From: Pseudomonas syringae
GTDB taxonomy: Bacteria > Pseudomonadota > Gammaproteobacteria > Pseudomonadales > Pseudomonadaceae
Direction of reading: 5' to 3'
Assembly: GCF_001698815.1 (NCBI RefSeq)
Contig: NZ_LGSI01000073.1
Coordinates: 124,247-188,246 of the forward strand
DNA length: 64,000 bases
The notes beneath the pieces were generated by a model that was given only the letters and a program-made list of their open reading frames with translations, ran no database searches and was not told the DNA's origin. The position numbers and the translations under genes are program-made. Position 1 is the stretch's first letter; every line of letters begins with the position of its first letter. Below are positions 35,957-46,259 of this stretch, in pieces.

Positions 35957-36796
35957 TCAACGACGCTGAGTCAACGCGCGGCGTTCGAATTCCACGATGC
36001 GCTGACGATAATGCTCGATGGTCTGCGCGGTCATGACGCTACGCTGGTCGTCTTTCAGTTCACCGTTGAGTTCATGAGCCAGCTTGCGAGCAGCAGCAAC
36101 CATGAGATCAAAAGCCTGCTTTGGATGACGCGGGCCTGGCAAACCGAGGAAGAAGCTTACGGCGCGGGTGCTGAAATGGTCGATATCGTCCAGATCGAAA
36201 ACGCCCGGTTTGACCGCGTTGGCCATGGAAAACAGCACTTCGCCGTTGCCCGCCATGCTTTCGTGACGATGGAAAATGTCCATCTCGCCGAAACGCAGGC
36301 CACTTTCCAGAATGTTCTGCAGCAGGGCCGGACCCTTGAAGCCGCTTTCGTCACGGGAAATCACGCTGATCACCAGCACTTCTTCCACCGGCGGCAAATC
36401 CTTGTCTTCGGTGATGCGCTGCTTCGGCTTGTCGTCCGGGAACTCGTCGTCGCGCCCGGTGAACAGGCTTGGGCCGTCCAGATCGAGGTTCAGGTCGCCC
36501 TGCTGCGGCTCGTCCTTGCGCTTGTTGCTGCGTTTGTTGTCACGCGGGCTCGCGCTCATCGACGGCAGGTCGTGCTCGTCAAGTTGCGGCTCCTTGTGGG
36601 TATCCAGCACGCGCGGCGGGCCAAGCACCTCGGCGGACGAAGTTTCATCATCGTCCGGCAGGTTGGAAAAGCTCCGGTCGAGCCTGAATTTCAATTTACC
36701 TTTGCCGCCGCGCATACGGCGCCAGCCATCGAAAAGAATACCGGCAATGACAATAATGCCGATGACGATCAGCCACTCGCGCAGACCGATTTCCAT
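35957..36796 (-). CDS. zipA: Cell division protein ZipA
   Basis: The 279-residue protein has an N-terminal membrane anchor (WLIVIGIIVIAGILFDGW, residues 8-25), a charged linker rich in Pro/Asp/Lys and a C-terminal FtsZ-binding domain (about residues 140-275). It tethers FtsZ to the membrane. It lies between smc and ligA, the conserved order. Confidence 0.95.
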   Translation of the reverse strand: MEIGLREWLIVIGIIVIAGILFDGWRRMRGGKGKLKFRLDRSFSNLPDDDETSSAEVLGPPRVLDTHKEPQLDEHDLPSMSASPRDNKRSNKRKDEPQQGDLNLDLDGPSLFTGRDDEFPDDKPKQRITEDKDLPPVEEVLVISVISRDESGFKGPALLQNILESGLRFGEMDIFHRHESMAGNGEVLFSMANAVKPGVFDLDDIDHFSTRAVSFFLGLPGPRHPKQAFDLMVAAARKLAHELNGELKDDQRSVMTAQTIEHYRQRIVEFERRALTQRR

Positions 36797-37047
36797 GTAA
36801 TCCCGTGCCTCTAATAAAGAATGCTGAAAATAAGGGCCTAAACCCCTTTAAAACGTGGTGCCAAGTCTATGTTCTGACTGGCAATTTGCCCACGCGAAAA
36901 GAAAAAGTGGACATTAAGCTAGCACGACCAAAGGCAACTTTACACCGTCTGATACATCTGGTTTGCGCCAGAAGCGTTATCTACCGCACAGACCTCTGCA
37001 TAACGCGCTATCAAAGCGCCATTTTCGCGCCTCGGACGCTCCGCAAA

Positions 37048-40000
37048 TCAGGCATCTACCAACGCCATCGCCTCCTCCACATCCACCGCCACCAGCCGCG
37101 AACAACCCGGCTCGTGCATGGTTACACCCATCAGTTGATCAGCCATTTCCATGGCGATCTTGTTGTGGGTGATGTAAATGAACTGCACTGTCTGCGACAT
37201 CTCCTTAACCAGTCTGGCATAACGTCCGACGTTGGCATCGTCCAGTGGTGCATCCACTTCGTCGAGCATGCAGAACGGTGCCGGATTGAGTTTGAAAATG
37301 GCAAAAACCAGAGCCAAAGCGGTCAAGGCCTTCTCACCACCGGACAACAAATGAATGGTGCTGTTCTTCTTGCCGGGGGGACGCGCCATGATTGTCACCC
37401 CTGTATCGAGTAAATCTTCGCCCGTCAGTTCCAAATAAGCAGAGCCACCACCGAAAACTTTTGGGAAAAGTGCCTGAATTCCGCTATTTATCTGATCGAA
37501 GGTCTCTTTGAAGCGATTGCGAGTCTCCTTGTCGATCTTGCGAATCACGTTTTCCAGCGTATCCAGCGCCTCCACCAGATCGGCGTTTTGTGCATCCAGA
37601 TAGCGTTTGCGTTCGGACTGTTGCTGATACTCATCAATCGCTGCGAGGTTGATCGCGCCCAAGCGCTGAATACGCGCACTGATGCGTTCCAGTTCTTCTT
37701 CAGCGTCTTTTTCGTTGGCTTGCGGCGTGAGCGTCGCGAGGACGCCGTGCAAGTCATAACCGTCTTCGAGCAATTGATCCTGCAAGGTTTTGCGCCGCAC
37801 CGTGAGCGACTGCCATTCCATGCGTTGCTGCTCCAGCTGACCGCGCAGCAACTGTGATTGCTGTTCGGCCTGGGTCCGACGTTTTTCGGCGTCGCGCAAT
37901 TCCCGGTCGGCGTCTTCCAGCGCGATTTTCGCAGTACGCATTTCCTCGTCGACGACCATGCGCCGTTCGAGCAGCTCTTCAAGCTTGAGCCGCAGCTCTT
38001 CGAGCGGCGCTTCGCCCTCTTCCAGATTCAGGTTCAGTTGCTCGCGTTTTTCAGTCAGGCGCTCGGATTGCATTTCCAGCCGCTCCAGCGCCTGGCGCGT
38101 GGAATCGTGCTGCGCGCGCAACGAACCCAGACGAACTGCCAGCTGATGGGCATGATCCTTGTGCTGCCGGGCTTCCTGGCGGACGCGATCCAGACGTTCG
38201 CGCAGGCTGTCGCGCTGGGCCTGAAGCAGCTCGCGCTGTTCGGTATCCAGCGCCATGGCGTCCAGCGCGTCCTGCAATTGCAGGCGCGATTCGCCAAGGC
38301 TTTCATGTTCGATGGCGCGCTGCTCACCCAGTTCGGCCAGCTCTTCGTCCAATCGCGTGCGGCGCAAGGTCAGCTGTTCGACCTTGGCCTTGGCCGCCGA
38401 AAGCTGCGCGGTGAGTTCGCTCTGTTGCCGGGTTTCGTCCTGCACACGGCGACGCAACTGTTCACGGCTTTCTTCCTGCAACGACTGTTGTTCGCGCAAG
38501 GTCAGCAATTGTTCTTCAAGGGCGGCCAGCGTGGCTTCTCGTTCGTCGCGCTCAAGGCCCAGGCGCTGCAACTCCTGACCACGGGCCAGCACGCCGCTTT
38601 GCGCTTCGCTGGCGCGCCGGACCCGCAGGAAATGTCGGCCGACCCAATAACCGTCGCGACTGATCAGGCTTTGTCCGGCCGTCAGCTGACCGCGCTGGGC
38701 CAAAGCGTCGTCAAGGGTTTCCACAGGTTTGACCTGGCCGAGCCAGATCGACAGGTCCATGGCGCTGTCGACTTTTTCCAGCAGGCTGCCGGGGATGCGC
38801 ACGGCGTCCGCCGACGGATTGATCAAGCGCAAATCGCCCTGCTGAAAACCGGCCAGATCCAGCCCGTCGAAGTCATCGACCAGGACCGCCTGCAAATCGG
38901 CGCCGAGCACGGTTTCCACCGCCAGCTCCCAGCCCGCCTCGACCCGCAAGCCTTCGGCCAGACGCGGGCGCTCGGCCAGATCGTGTTCACGCAGCCATTC
39001 GGCGGTGCCGGTGTCAGGGTCCAAAGCCGCTTGTTGCAAGGCTTCCAGTGACGCCAATCGTCCATTGAGCCGTTGCAGTTCGCCCTGGGCCTGTTGCTGC
39101 GCCTGATTGGCCTGTTGCAGTTCGCTACGCAGCTGCTCGACGCGTTCGACGGCCTGTTCTTCGCCGATGTGCAGCTCTTCAAGGGTCATTTCCCGGGTGG
39201 CGAGGTCTTCGCTGAGTTCCAGGATCACCGCATCTTCCGGCGCAGCGGCGAGCAACTGACGCTCTTCGCCCAGACGCCGCTGGCGCTCGCCCAGGCGCTC
39301 CATGCTCTGTTCCAGCTGCTGGATCCGCGATTGCTGCACTTCGGCCTGACGCGCAGGTTCGGCAGACTTCTGATTGAACGTCTCCCATTGCTCCTGCCAG
39401 CCATGCATCACGGTTTCTGCGTCTTCCAGGGAAGCAGCGGATTCCTCGGCGGCGGCGCTGGTCATTTCCTGCTCAGGCTCAAGCATTTCCAGCTCTTCGC
39501 CCAAGGTCGCCAGCAAGGTGCGGTCGTGGCCCAGATGCGATTCGGTTTCCAGCCGCGCGCGCTCGGCCTCACGCAAATCGTCCTGCAATTGGCGCAAGCG
39601 CTGCTGGCCGTGCTGGATGCTCTGCTCGATCCGTGCAATGTCGCCGCCCACCGAATAAAAGCGCCCTTGCACCAGATTGAATCGCTCGGACAGGTCGTGA
39701 TGCCCGTCTCGAAGGCGCTCAATGCTCGCATCGGCGCTGCGCTGGTCGGCGACCAAGGCTTCGAAACCCACTTCCTGATTGCCGATCACCGCTTCGCGCT
39801 GGCCGACCTGGTCGTTCAACGCCTGCCAGCGCAAGGCCGACAACTGGGCCTTGAGCTGGCGCTCTTCGCCTTTGTATTCCTGATACTTCTCGGCGGCCTG
39901 GGCCTGGCGATGCAAGCGTTCAAGCTGACGCTCCAGCTCTTCGCGCAGGTCGGTCAGGCGGGCGAGGTTTTCGTGGGTGCGGCGAATGCGGTTTTCAGTC

Positions 40001-40536
40001 TCGCGACGGCGTTCCTTGTACTTGGAGATGCCGGCCGCTTCTTCGATGAAGTTACGCAGGTCCTCGGGCTTGGCTTCGATCAGCTTGGAGATCATGCCCT
40101 GCTCGATGATCGAGTAGCTGCGCGGCCCAAGGCCGGTGCCGAGGAAGATGTCGGTGATGTCCCGGCGACGGCACTTGGTACCGTTGAGGTAGTAGCTGTT
40201 CTGGCTGTCGCGGGTCACTTTGCGGCGAATGGAAATTTCCGCGTAGCTGGCGTATTCGCCCACCAGCGTGCCATCGGAGTTATCGAACACCAGCTCGATG
40301 CTCGCCTGGCTGACCGGTTTGCGGGTCGTGGAGCCGTTGAAGATGACATCGGTCATCGACTCGCCGCGCAGGTTCTTGGCCGAGCTTTCGCCCATGACCC
40401 AGCGCACGGCGTCGATGATGTTGGATTTGCCGCAGCCGTTGGGGCCTACGACTGCCGCCATGTTGCTGGGGAAGTTCACCGTGGTGGGGTCGACGAAGGA
40501 CTTGAACCCCGCCAGCTTGATGCACTTCAGGCGCAT
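37048..40536 (-). CDS. smc: Chromosome partition protein Smc
   Basis: The 1162-residue ATPase has Walker A GPNGCGKSN at residues 31-39, two long coiled coils separated by a hinge (about residues 510-640), and the ABC signature LSGGEKALTALAL with Walker B MLDEVDAPLDD near the C-terminus. It compacts and segregates chromosomes. It starts five bases from the stop of the upstream GntR gene, so the two are probably co-transcribed. The 251 bp between smc and zipA hold no other gene. Confidence 0.97.
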   Translation of the reverse strand: MRLKCIKLAGFKSFVDPTTVNFPSNMAAVVGPNGCGKSNIIDAVRWVMGESSAKNLRGESMTDVIFNGSTTRKPVSQASIELVFDNSDGTLVGEYASYAEISIRRKVTRDSQNSYYLNGTKCRRRDITDIFLGTGLGPRSYSIIEQGMISKLIEAKPEDLRNFIEEAAGISKYKERRRETENRIRRTHENLARLTDLREELERQLERLHRQAQAAEKYQEYKGEERQLKAQLSALRWQALNDQVGQREAVIGNQEVGFEALVADQRSADASIERLRDGHHDLSERFNLVQGRFYSVGGDIARIEQSIQHGQQRLRQLQDDLREAERARLETESHLGHDRTLLATLGEELEMLEPEQEMTSAAAEESAASLEDAETVMHGWQEQWETFNQKSAEPARQAEVQQSRIQQLEQSMERLGERQRRLGEERQLLAAAPEDAVILELSEDLATREMTLEELHIGEEQAVERVEQLRSELQQANQAQQQAQGELQRLNGRLASLEALQQAALDPDTGTAEWLREHDLAERPRLAEGLRVEAGWELAVETVLGADLQAVLVDDFDGLDLAGFQQGDLRLINPSADAVRIPGSLLEKVDSAMDLSIWLGQVKPVETLDDALAQRGQLTAGQSLISRDGYWVGRHFLRVRRASEAQSGVLARGQELQRLGLERDEREATLAALEEQLLTLREQQSLQEESREQLRRRVQDETRQQSELTAQLSAAKAKVEQLTLRRTRLDEELAELGEQRAIEHESLGESRLQLQDALDAMALDTEQRELLQAQRDSLRERLDRVRQEARQHKDHAHQLAVRLGSLRAQHDSTRQALERLEMQSERLTEKREQLNLNLEEGEAPLEELRLKLEELLERRMVVDEEMRTAKIALEDADRELRDAEKRRTQAEQQSQLLRGQLEQQRMEWQSLTVRRKTLQDQLLEDGYDLHGVLATLTPQANEKDAEEELERISARIQRLGAINLAAIDEYQQQSERKRYLDAQNADLVEALDTLENVIRKIDKETRNRFKETFDQINSGIQALFPKVFGGGSAYLELTGEDLLDTGVTIMARPPGKKNSTIHLLSGGEKALTALALVFAIFKLNPAPFCMLDEVDAPLDDANVGRYARLVKEMSQTVQFIYITHNKIAMEMADQLMGVTMHEPGCSRLVAVDVEEAMALVDA

Positions 40537-40540
40537 GGGG

Positions 40541-41200
40541 TCAGCTCGCTCCCAGCGCCGACAGCACCAATTGGCAACTGCGCTGGCCGTAGCGGGTCAG
40601 CACGACGCGAATCTGTACGGCATCGCGGGCCACAACGGCATCCAGCAACTGCGCGAACAGCGTCAGGTATTCGCTCATCTCCGCCTTGCGTTGCTCCAGC
40701 GCCAGGTAATAGCTGCGGCTCATGGAAGGCTGCAGATTCTCGACGGTTTCCTGCAGATACGGGTTGTCGGCGAACGGGAACGCGGCGCGCATGACATTGA
40801 AGCTGTCTTCGACGAAGGTCTTGACGTCGCCGCGCTCGAAGCTGGCAATCAGGCGCTGCTGGATCTGCAGGAACGGCGCGAGGTCGGCCGGCTCCTGCCA
40901 GCGTTCGGCCACGGCCAGGGCGAGCAGAATGTACAACTCGCTCATCAGCGTGCAGAGGCTCTGCACGTTATGCGCATTGAGTTCGGTAACCTGGGCGCCA
41001 CGGCGCGGCAGGATCGCCACCAGATGGCGGCGTTCGAGAATCAGCAGTGCTTCGCGCACCGAGCCACGGCTGACGTTCAGTGCCAGCGTGACCTTTTGTT
41101 CCTGAATGCGCTCTCCGGGCTTGAGTTCACCACGGATGATTCGCTCGGCAAGATGATGAGCGATTTGCTCGGCGAGGCTATCCGGCGCCTTGAACGTCAT
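40541..41200 (-). CDS. GntR-family regulator (FadR/VanR-like), next to smc
   Basis: The 219-residue protein has a winged-helix domain (IIRGELKPGERIQEQKVT, NVSRGSVREALLILERR) and an all-helical FCD ligand domain. It is divergent from xdhA, with a 272-bp gap that holds two TGAC-N6-GTCA palindromes. It could control xanthine dehydrogenase, but its tight coupling to smc (4-bp gap) is conserved in Pseudomonas, so the metabolic link is not certain. The effector is unknown. Confidence 0.9.
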   Translation of the reverse strand: MTFKAPDSLAEQIAHHLAERIIRGELKPGERIQEQKVTLALNVSRGSVREALLILERRHLVAILPRRGAQVTELNAHNVQSLCTLMSELYILLALAVAERWQEPADLAPFLQIQQRLIASFERGDVKTFVEDSFNVMRAAFPFADNPYLQETVENLQPSMSRSYYLALEQRKAEMSEYLTLFAQLLDAVVARDAVQIRVVLTRYGQRSCQLVLSALGAS

Positions 41201-41378
41201 GACTATCCTAAATACTTGTTAAAACCAAGCCGCGAAGTGTATCGCAACCAAGGCCCATGGCGCAGGGCCATGCACGTGGAAACTGGCACGAAATAAGCAA
41301 AACTTTGAACAGCGTCGTATCCGTTTATTGCAACCGGAGCACACCGTTAATCGGCAAATGATCAAAAAGTGATTTTTC

Positions 41379-41418
41379 CTGACTCAAAGGTCAGAATTTT
41401 TATTGACCGAAAAGTCAG
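41379..41418 (+). promoter_or_regulatory. Tandem TGAC-N6-GTCA operators before xdhA
   Basis: CTGACTCAAAGGTCAG (41379-41394) and TTGACCGAAAAGTCAG (41403-41418) are two similar 16-bp palindromes, 24 bp apart centre to centre. The E. coli RutR site TTGACCANNTGGTCAA has the same half-sites and spacing. Related sites occur before the NCS2 permease (48747) and the Tsx gene (58128, 58148). A RutR-like protein is encoded at 63218. Confidence 0.6.
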
Positions 41419-41472
41419 AGCTGATAGATTCAGCGTCATGTTCGATTACAAAAAAAGTGCAGAGGGCCTTCC

Positions 41473-42927
41473 GTGATCCAATTTCTTTTAAACAACGAGC
41501 TGCGCACCGAGCATGCTCTGGACCCGAACATGACGGTCCTCAATTACCTGCGCGAACACCTGCACAAACCCGGCACCAAGGAAGGCTGCGCCAGTGGTGA
41601 TTGCGGGGCCTGCACGGTGGTGGTCGGTGAACTGGCCAGTGATGAACAAGGCGAACAGAGCCTGCGTTATCGCAGCCTGAATTCGTGCCTGACCTTCGTG
41701 GCTTCGCTGCACGGCAAACAACTGATCAGCGTTGAAGACCTCAAACATCAGGGCCAACTGCACAGCGTTCAACAAGCCATGGTCGATTGCCACGGCTCGC
41801 AATGCGGGTTTTGCACGCCTGGCTTTGTGATGTCGCTGTTTGCCCTGCAAAAGAACAGCACCGCAGCCGACTCGCATCAGGCCCACGAAGCGCTGGCCGG
41901 CAATCTTTGCCGCTGCACCGGTTATCGGCCGATCCTCACGGCCGCCGAACAATCGTGCAGCAATCGCCAGCCTGACCAGTTTGATCAACGCCAGACTGAA
42001 ACCATCGCCCGCCTGCGCGCCATTGCGCCCACGCAAACCGGCGAGTTGAACAGTGGCGACAAGCGCTGCCTGGTGCCGCTGACGGTCGCCGATCTGGCGC
42101 AACTCTACGAATCCTACCCGCAAGCGCGGCTGCTGGCGGGCGGCACCGATCTGGCGCTGGAAGTCACCCAGTTTCATCGTCCGCTGCCGGTGATGATCTA
42201 CGTCGGCAACGTTGCCGATTTGAAGCGAATCGAATATTTCGACGACCGGCTGGAGATCGGCGCCGCGACGTCGCTAACCGACTGTTACGCGGCGTTGCGA
42301 GCCGAGTACCCGGACTTCGGTGAATTGCTGCAGCGCTTCGCCTCGTTGCAGATCCGTAATCAGGGCACGCTGGGCGGCAATATCGGCAACGCCTCGCCGA
42401 TTGGGGATTCCCCGCCGCTGTTGATCGCCCTTGGCGCGCACATCGTGCTGCGCAAGGGTGAGACGCGGCGCACGTTGGCGCTGGAAGACTACTTCATTGA
42501 TTACCGGGTCACTGCGCGTCAGGAAAGCGAGTTCATCGAGAAGATCATCGTGCCCAGGGCCAACGGCAAACAGGTGTTCCGCGCCTATAAAGTGTCGAAA
42601 CGGCTGGATGACGATATTTCTGCGGTGTGCGCGGCGTTTCGCCTGCATATCGAGAACGGCGCCATTGCCGATGCGCGGGTCGCCTTTGGTGGCATGGCGG
42701 CGATCCCGAAACGCGCGGCAGCCTGTGAACAGGCGCTGATCGGCGCGCCCTGGACCAACGCCACGGTCGAACGCGCCTGCGCGGCACTGGCGGAAGATTT
42801 CACGCCACTGTCGGATTTCCGCGCCAGCAAAGAATATCGCTTGTTGAGTGCGCAGAACCTGCTGCGCAAATACTTCATCGAGTTGCAATCGCCGCACATC
42901 GAAACGCGGGTGACTGATTATGTCTAA
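41473..42927 (+). CDS. xdhA: Xanthine dehydrogenase small subunit (FeS and FAD)
   Basis: The 484-residue subunit of the molybdenum xanthine dehydrogenase carries two 2Fe-2S clusters (Cys39, Cys44, Cys47 in CASGDCGAC; later CGFC and CRC) and an FAD domain (LLAGGTDLALEVTQ, TLGGNIGNASPIGDSPP). With XdhB it oxidises hypoxanthine and xanthine to urate. Its stop overlaps the xdhB start by eight bases. Confidence 0.96.
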   Translation: MIQFLLNNELRTEHALDPNMTVLNYLREHLHKPGTKEGCASGDCGACTVVVGELASDEQGEQSLRYRSLNSCLTFVASLHGKQLISVEDLKHQGQLHSVQQAMVDCHGSQCGFCTPGFVMSLFALQKNSTAADSHQAHEALAGNLCRCTGYRPILTAAEQSCSNRQPDQFDQRQTETIARLRAIAPTQTGELNSGDKRCLVPLTVADLAQLYESYPQARLLAGGTDLALEVTQFHRPLPVMIYVGNVADLKRIEYFDDRLEIGAATSLTDCYAALRAEYPDFGELLQRFASLQIRNQGTLGGNIGNASPIGDSPPLLIALGAHIVLRKGETRRTLALEDYFIDYRVTARQESEFIEKIIVPRANGKQVFRAYKVSKRLDDDISAVCAAFRLHIENGAIADARVAFGGMAAIPKRAAACEQALIGAPWTNATVERACAALAEDFTPLSDFRASKEYRLLSAQNLLRKYFIELQSPHIETRVTDYV

Positions 42928-45334
42928 CCATCCAGCTCCAAGAACCCAAGCGGAAATGATCGCCCTGTTTCAGCAGGACCTGACCACCGGCGTCGGGCGC
43001 AGCGTCAAGCACGACAGCGCTGACAAACATGTGTCCGGCGAGGCGGTGTATATCGATGACCGCCTGGAATTCCCCAATCAATTGCATGTGTACGCACGCC
43101 TGTCCGACCGCGCCCATGCGCGCATTGTCAGCGTCGACACCGCGCCCTGCTACGCCTTTGAGGGCGTGCGCATTGCCATCACGCACGAAGACATTCCCGG
43201 CCTGAAAGACATCGGCCCGCTGTTGCCTGGCGATCCTCTTCTGGCCATCGACAAGGTGGAATTCGTCGGCCAGCCAGTGATTGCCGTTGCCGCGCGCAGC
43301 CTGGACATCGCGCGTCAGGCAGCGATGGCGGCCGTCATCGAATACGAAGACCTTGAGCCGGTGCTGGATGTAGTCGAGGCGCTGCGCAACAAGCATTTCG
43401 TACTCGACAGCCACACGCATCAACGAGGTAATTCCGCTGGTGCACTGGCCGCTGCGACCCATCGCATTCAAGGCAATCTGCACATCGGCGGTCAGGAACA
43501 CTTTTATCTGGAAACGCAGATTTCCTCGGTGATGCCCACCGAAGATGGCGGCATGATCGTTTACTGTTCGACGCAAAACCCCACCGAAGTGCAGAAGCTG
43601 GTCGCTGAAGTGCTCGATGTGTCGATGAACAAGATCGTCGTCGACATGCGGCGCATGGGCGGCGGTTTTGGCGGCAAGGAAACCCAGGCGGCGAGCCCGG
43701 CGTGTTTGTGCGCCGTGATCGCACGCTTGACCGGGCAGCCGACCAAAATGCGCTTGCCCCGCGTCGAAGACATGCTGATGACCGGCAAACGCCATCCGTT
43801 CTATATCGAGTACGACGTGGGCTTCGATGGCAACGGGCGTCTGCACGGCATTCAGCTGGAACTGGTCGGCAACTGTGGTTATTCGCCGGACCTGTCGGCG
43901 TCGATTGTCGATCGGGCGATGTTCCATGCCGACAACTCGTATTACCTGGGCGACGCCACCATCAATGGCCATCGCTGCAAGACCAACACAGCTTCGAACA
44001 CGGCGTATCGCGGCTTCGGTGGGCCGCAAGGCATGGTCGCCATCGAAGAAGTGATGGACGCCATCGCCCGTCACCTGGGCAAGGATCCGCTGGAAGTGCG
44101 CAAGGCCAATTACTACGGCAAGACCGAGCGCAACGTTACCCATTATTACCAGACCGTCGAGCACAACATGCTCGAAGAAATGACCGCCGAACTGGAAGAA
44201 AGCAGCCAGTACGCCGCGCGGCGCGAAGCGATTCGCAGCTACAACGCCAACAGCCCGATCCTCAAGAAAGGCCTGGCGCTGACGCCGGTGAAGTTTGGCA
44301 TTTCGTTCACCGCCAGCTTTCTCAATCAGGCCGGTGCGCTGATCCATATCTACACCGACGGCAGCATTCACCTGAACCACGGCGGCACGGAAATGGGCCA
44401 GGGCTTGAACGTCAAGGTTGCGCAAGTCGTCGCCGAGGTGTTTCAGGTCGACATTGATCGCATTCAGATCACCGCGACCAACACCGACAAAGTGCCCAAT
44501 ACTTCGCCGACTGCCGCGTCCAGTGGCGCTGACCTGAACGGCAAGGCGGCGCAGAACGCGGCGGAAATCCTCAAACAGCGTCTTGTGGAATTCGCCGCCA
44601 GGCACTTCAAGGTCGAGGAAGCGGACGTGGAATTCCGCAACGGCCATGTTCGCGCCGGGGAGCAAATCCTGTCGTTCGAGTCCCTCGCGCAATTGGCGTG
44701 GATGGGCCAGGTGTCGCTGTCCAGCACTGGCTATTACAAGACGCCGAAGATTTTCTACGACCGCAGCCAGGCCCGCGGGCGCCCGTTCTATTACTTCGCG
44801 TTTGGCGCGGCCTGCACCGAAGTGATCGTCGACACCTTGACCGGCGAATACAAAATGCTGCGCACCGACATCCTGCATGACGTGGGCGCGTCGCTGAACC
44901 CGGCCATCGACATCGGCCAGGTAGAAGGTGGCTACATTCAAGGCATGGGCTGGCTGACCACTGAAGAGCTGGTCTGGAATGCCAAGGGCAAACTGATGAC
45001 CAACGGCCCGGCGGGCTACAAGATCCCGGCGGTGGCAGACATGCCGCTGGACCTGCGGGTCAAGCTGGTGGAAAACCGCAAGAATCCCGAAGACACGGTG
45101 TTCCATTCCAAGGCCGTCGGCGAGCCGCCGTTCATGCTCGGCATCGCGGCGTGGTGTGCAATCAAGGACGCGGTGGCGAGCCTTGCGGACTATCGCCATC
45201 AACCGAAAATCGACGCGCCCGCCACGCCGGAGCGGGTGTTGTGGGGGTGTGAGCAGATGCGCAAGTTGACCAGCGCGACGACAGCCCCCGTAGGAGCGGA
45301 TTTATCCGCGAAGAGGCCGGTACCTTCAACATAG
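42920..45334 (+). CDS. xdhB: Xanthine dehydrogenase molybdopterin subunit
   Basis: The 804-residue catalytic subunit binds the molybdenum cofactor; GGGFGGKE, AYRGFGGPQG and EMGQGLNVK are the family cofactor motifs. The last ~15 residues (from V-G-A-D-L-S-A-K) are encoded by the first arm of a REPIN and are unlikely to be conserved. Translational coupling with xdhA is implied by the overlap. xdhC follows 78 bp later, after the REPIN. Confidence 0.95.
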   Translation: MSNHPAPRTQAEMIALFQQDLTTGVGRSVKHDSADKHVSGEAVYIDDRLEFPNQLHVYARLSDRAHARIVSVDTAPCYAFEGVRIAITHEDIPGLKDIGPLLPGDPLLAIDKVEFVGQPVIAVAARSLDIARQAAMAAVIEYEDLEPVLDVVEALRNKHFVLDSHTHQRGNSAGALAAATHRIQGNLHIGGQEHFYLETQISSVMPTEDGGMIVYCSTQNPTEVQKLVAEVLDVSMNKIVVDMRRMGGGFGGKETQAASPACLCAVIARLTGQPTKMRLPRVEDMLMTGKRHPFYIEYDVGFDGNGRLHGIQLELVGNCGYSPDLSASIVDRAMFHADNSYYLGDATINGHRCKTNTASNTAYRGFGGPQGMVAIEEVMDAIARHLGKDPLEVRKANYYGKTERNVTHYYQTVEHNMLEEMTAELEESSQYAARREAIRSYNANSPILKKGLALTPVKFGISFTASFLNQAGALIHIYTDGSIHLNHGGTEMGQGLNVKVAQVVAEVFQVDIDRIQITATNTDKVPNTSPTAASSGADLNGKAAQNAAEILKQRLVEFAARHFKVEEADVEFRNGHVRAGEQILSFESLAQLAWMGQVSLSSTGYYKTPKIFYDRSQARGRPFYYFAFGAACTEVIVDTLTGEYKMLRTDILHDVGASLNPAIDIGQVEGGYIQGMGWLTTEELVWNAKGKLMTNGPAGYKIPAVADMPLDLRVKLVENRKNPEDTVFHSKAVGEPPFMLGIAAWCAIKDAVASLADYRHQPKIDAPATPERVLWGCEQMRKLTSATTAPVGADLSAKRPVPST

Positions 45335-45377
45335 TTGGCGTTTGACCCAACGCCTTCGCGAGCCAGCTCGCTCCCAC
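45289..45377. repeat. REPIN overlapping the xdhB 3' end
   Basis: GTAGGAGCGGATTTATCCGCG and the inverted GCGAGCCAGCTCGCTCCCAC flank about 45 bases. Its left arm is read as the C-terminal codons and stop of xdhB. The arms are of slightly different REP types. Confidence 0.85.
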
Positions 45378-45412
45378 CAAATTCGCGCCTACAGGATTGA
45401 GGAATGTTCATC

Positions 45413-46252
45413 ATGAACAACTGGATCAGCGCCCTCGCCGAACTGCAAACCCAGGGCGAAGCCTGCGTGTTGGTGACCATCATCGAAGAGCGTGGCTCGA
45501 CGCCGCGCAATGCCGGTTCGAAGATGGTGGTCAGCGTCGAACGGATTTTCGACACCATCGGTGGCGGGCATCTGGAATACAAGGCCATGGAAATCGCCCG
45601 GGAAATGCTCGCCAGCGGCAGCCAGAATACCCGCCTGGAACGCTTCAGCCTGGGCGCCAGCCTCGGCCAGTGCTGCGGCGGTGTGAACGTGCTGCTGTTC
45701 GAACCCATGGGCCAGCCTCAGGCGCACATCGCCGTGTTTGGCGCCGGTCATGTCGGCCGCGCTTTGGTGCCGCTATTGGCCAGCCTGCCCTGCCGAGTGC
45801 GCTGGATCGATTCCCGCGAGCAGGAATTCCCGGCGCAGACTCCTCACGGCGTGCACAAAATCGTCGCCGAGGACCCGCTCGATGAAATCGACGCGTTGCC
45901 CGGCGGCAGCTACTGCATCGTCATGACCCACAACCATCAGCTGGATCTGGAACTGACCGCCGCGATTCTCAAGCGCGGCGATTTTGCGTATTTCGGCTTG
46001 ATCGGCTCGAAGACCAAACGGGTCAAATTCGAGCACCGTTTGCGTGACCGGGGTTTTGATGCGGCATTGCTGCAACGCATGCGCTGCCCCATGGGTCTGG
46101 CCGAAGTGAAGGGCAAATTGCCCATCGAAATCGCCGTGTCCATCGCCGCCGAGGTGATCGCCACTTACAACGTCAATTTCGGCCAGCACCGTTCAAGTGC
46201 CGAACCTATCGCCAAACTGCTGCCGGTGTCCCGCCGCAGCCAGGCCCAATGA
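45413..46252 (+). CDS. xdhC: Xanthine dehydrogenase accessory protein XdhC
   Basis: The 279-residue cytosolic protein sulfurates and inserts the molybdenum cofactor into XdhB. It shows the N-terminal XdhC/CoxI domain (VLVTIIEERGSTPRNAGSKM, then GGGHLEYKA, CCGG) and a Rossmann domain (HIAVFGAGHVGRALV). The ATG at 45413 is preferred over 45404 because TTGAGGA abuts the earlier ATG but is nine bases from this one. guaD starts seven bases after its stop. Confidence 0.95.
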   Translation: MNNWISALAELQTQGEACVLVTIIEERGSTPRNAGSKMVVSVERIFDTIGGGHLEYKAMEIAREMLASGSQNTRLERFSLGASLGQCCGGVNVLLFEPMGQPQAHIAVFGAGHVGRALVPLLASLPCRVRWIDSREQEFPAQTPHGVHKIVAEDPLDEIDALPGGSYCIVMTHNHQLDLELTAAILKRGDFAYFGLIGSKTKRVKFEHRLRDRGFDAALLQRMRCPMGLAEVKGKLPIEIAVSIAAEVIATYNVNFGQHRSSAEPIAKLLPVSRRSQAQ

Positions 46253-46259
46253 GATTTTT

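Noticed and set aside
39073..40794. Long plus-strand frames opposite smc (also 37858-39051)
   Set aside because: Leu/Gln/Phe-rich shadow translations of the coiled-coil codons of smc.
42875..45202. A 775-codon open frame opposite xdhB
   Set aside because: It is the antisense frame of a high-GC gene; its translation is His/Arg/Gln/Asp-rich with no family features, while xdhB on the other strand has clear cofactor motifs.
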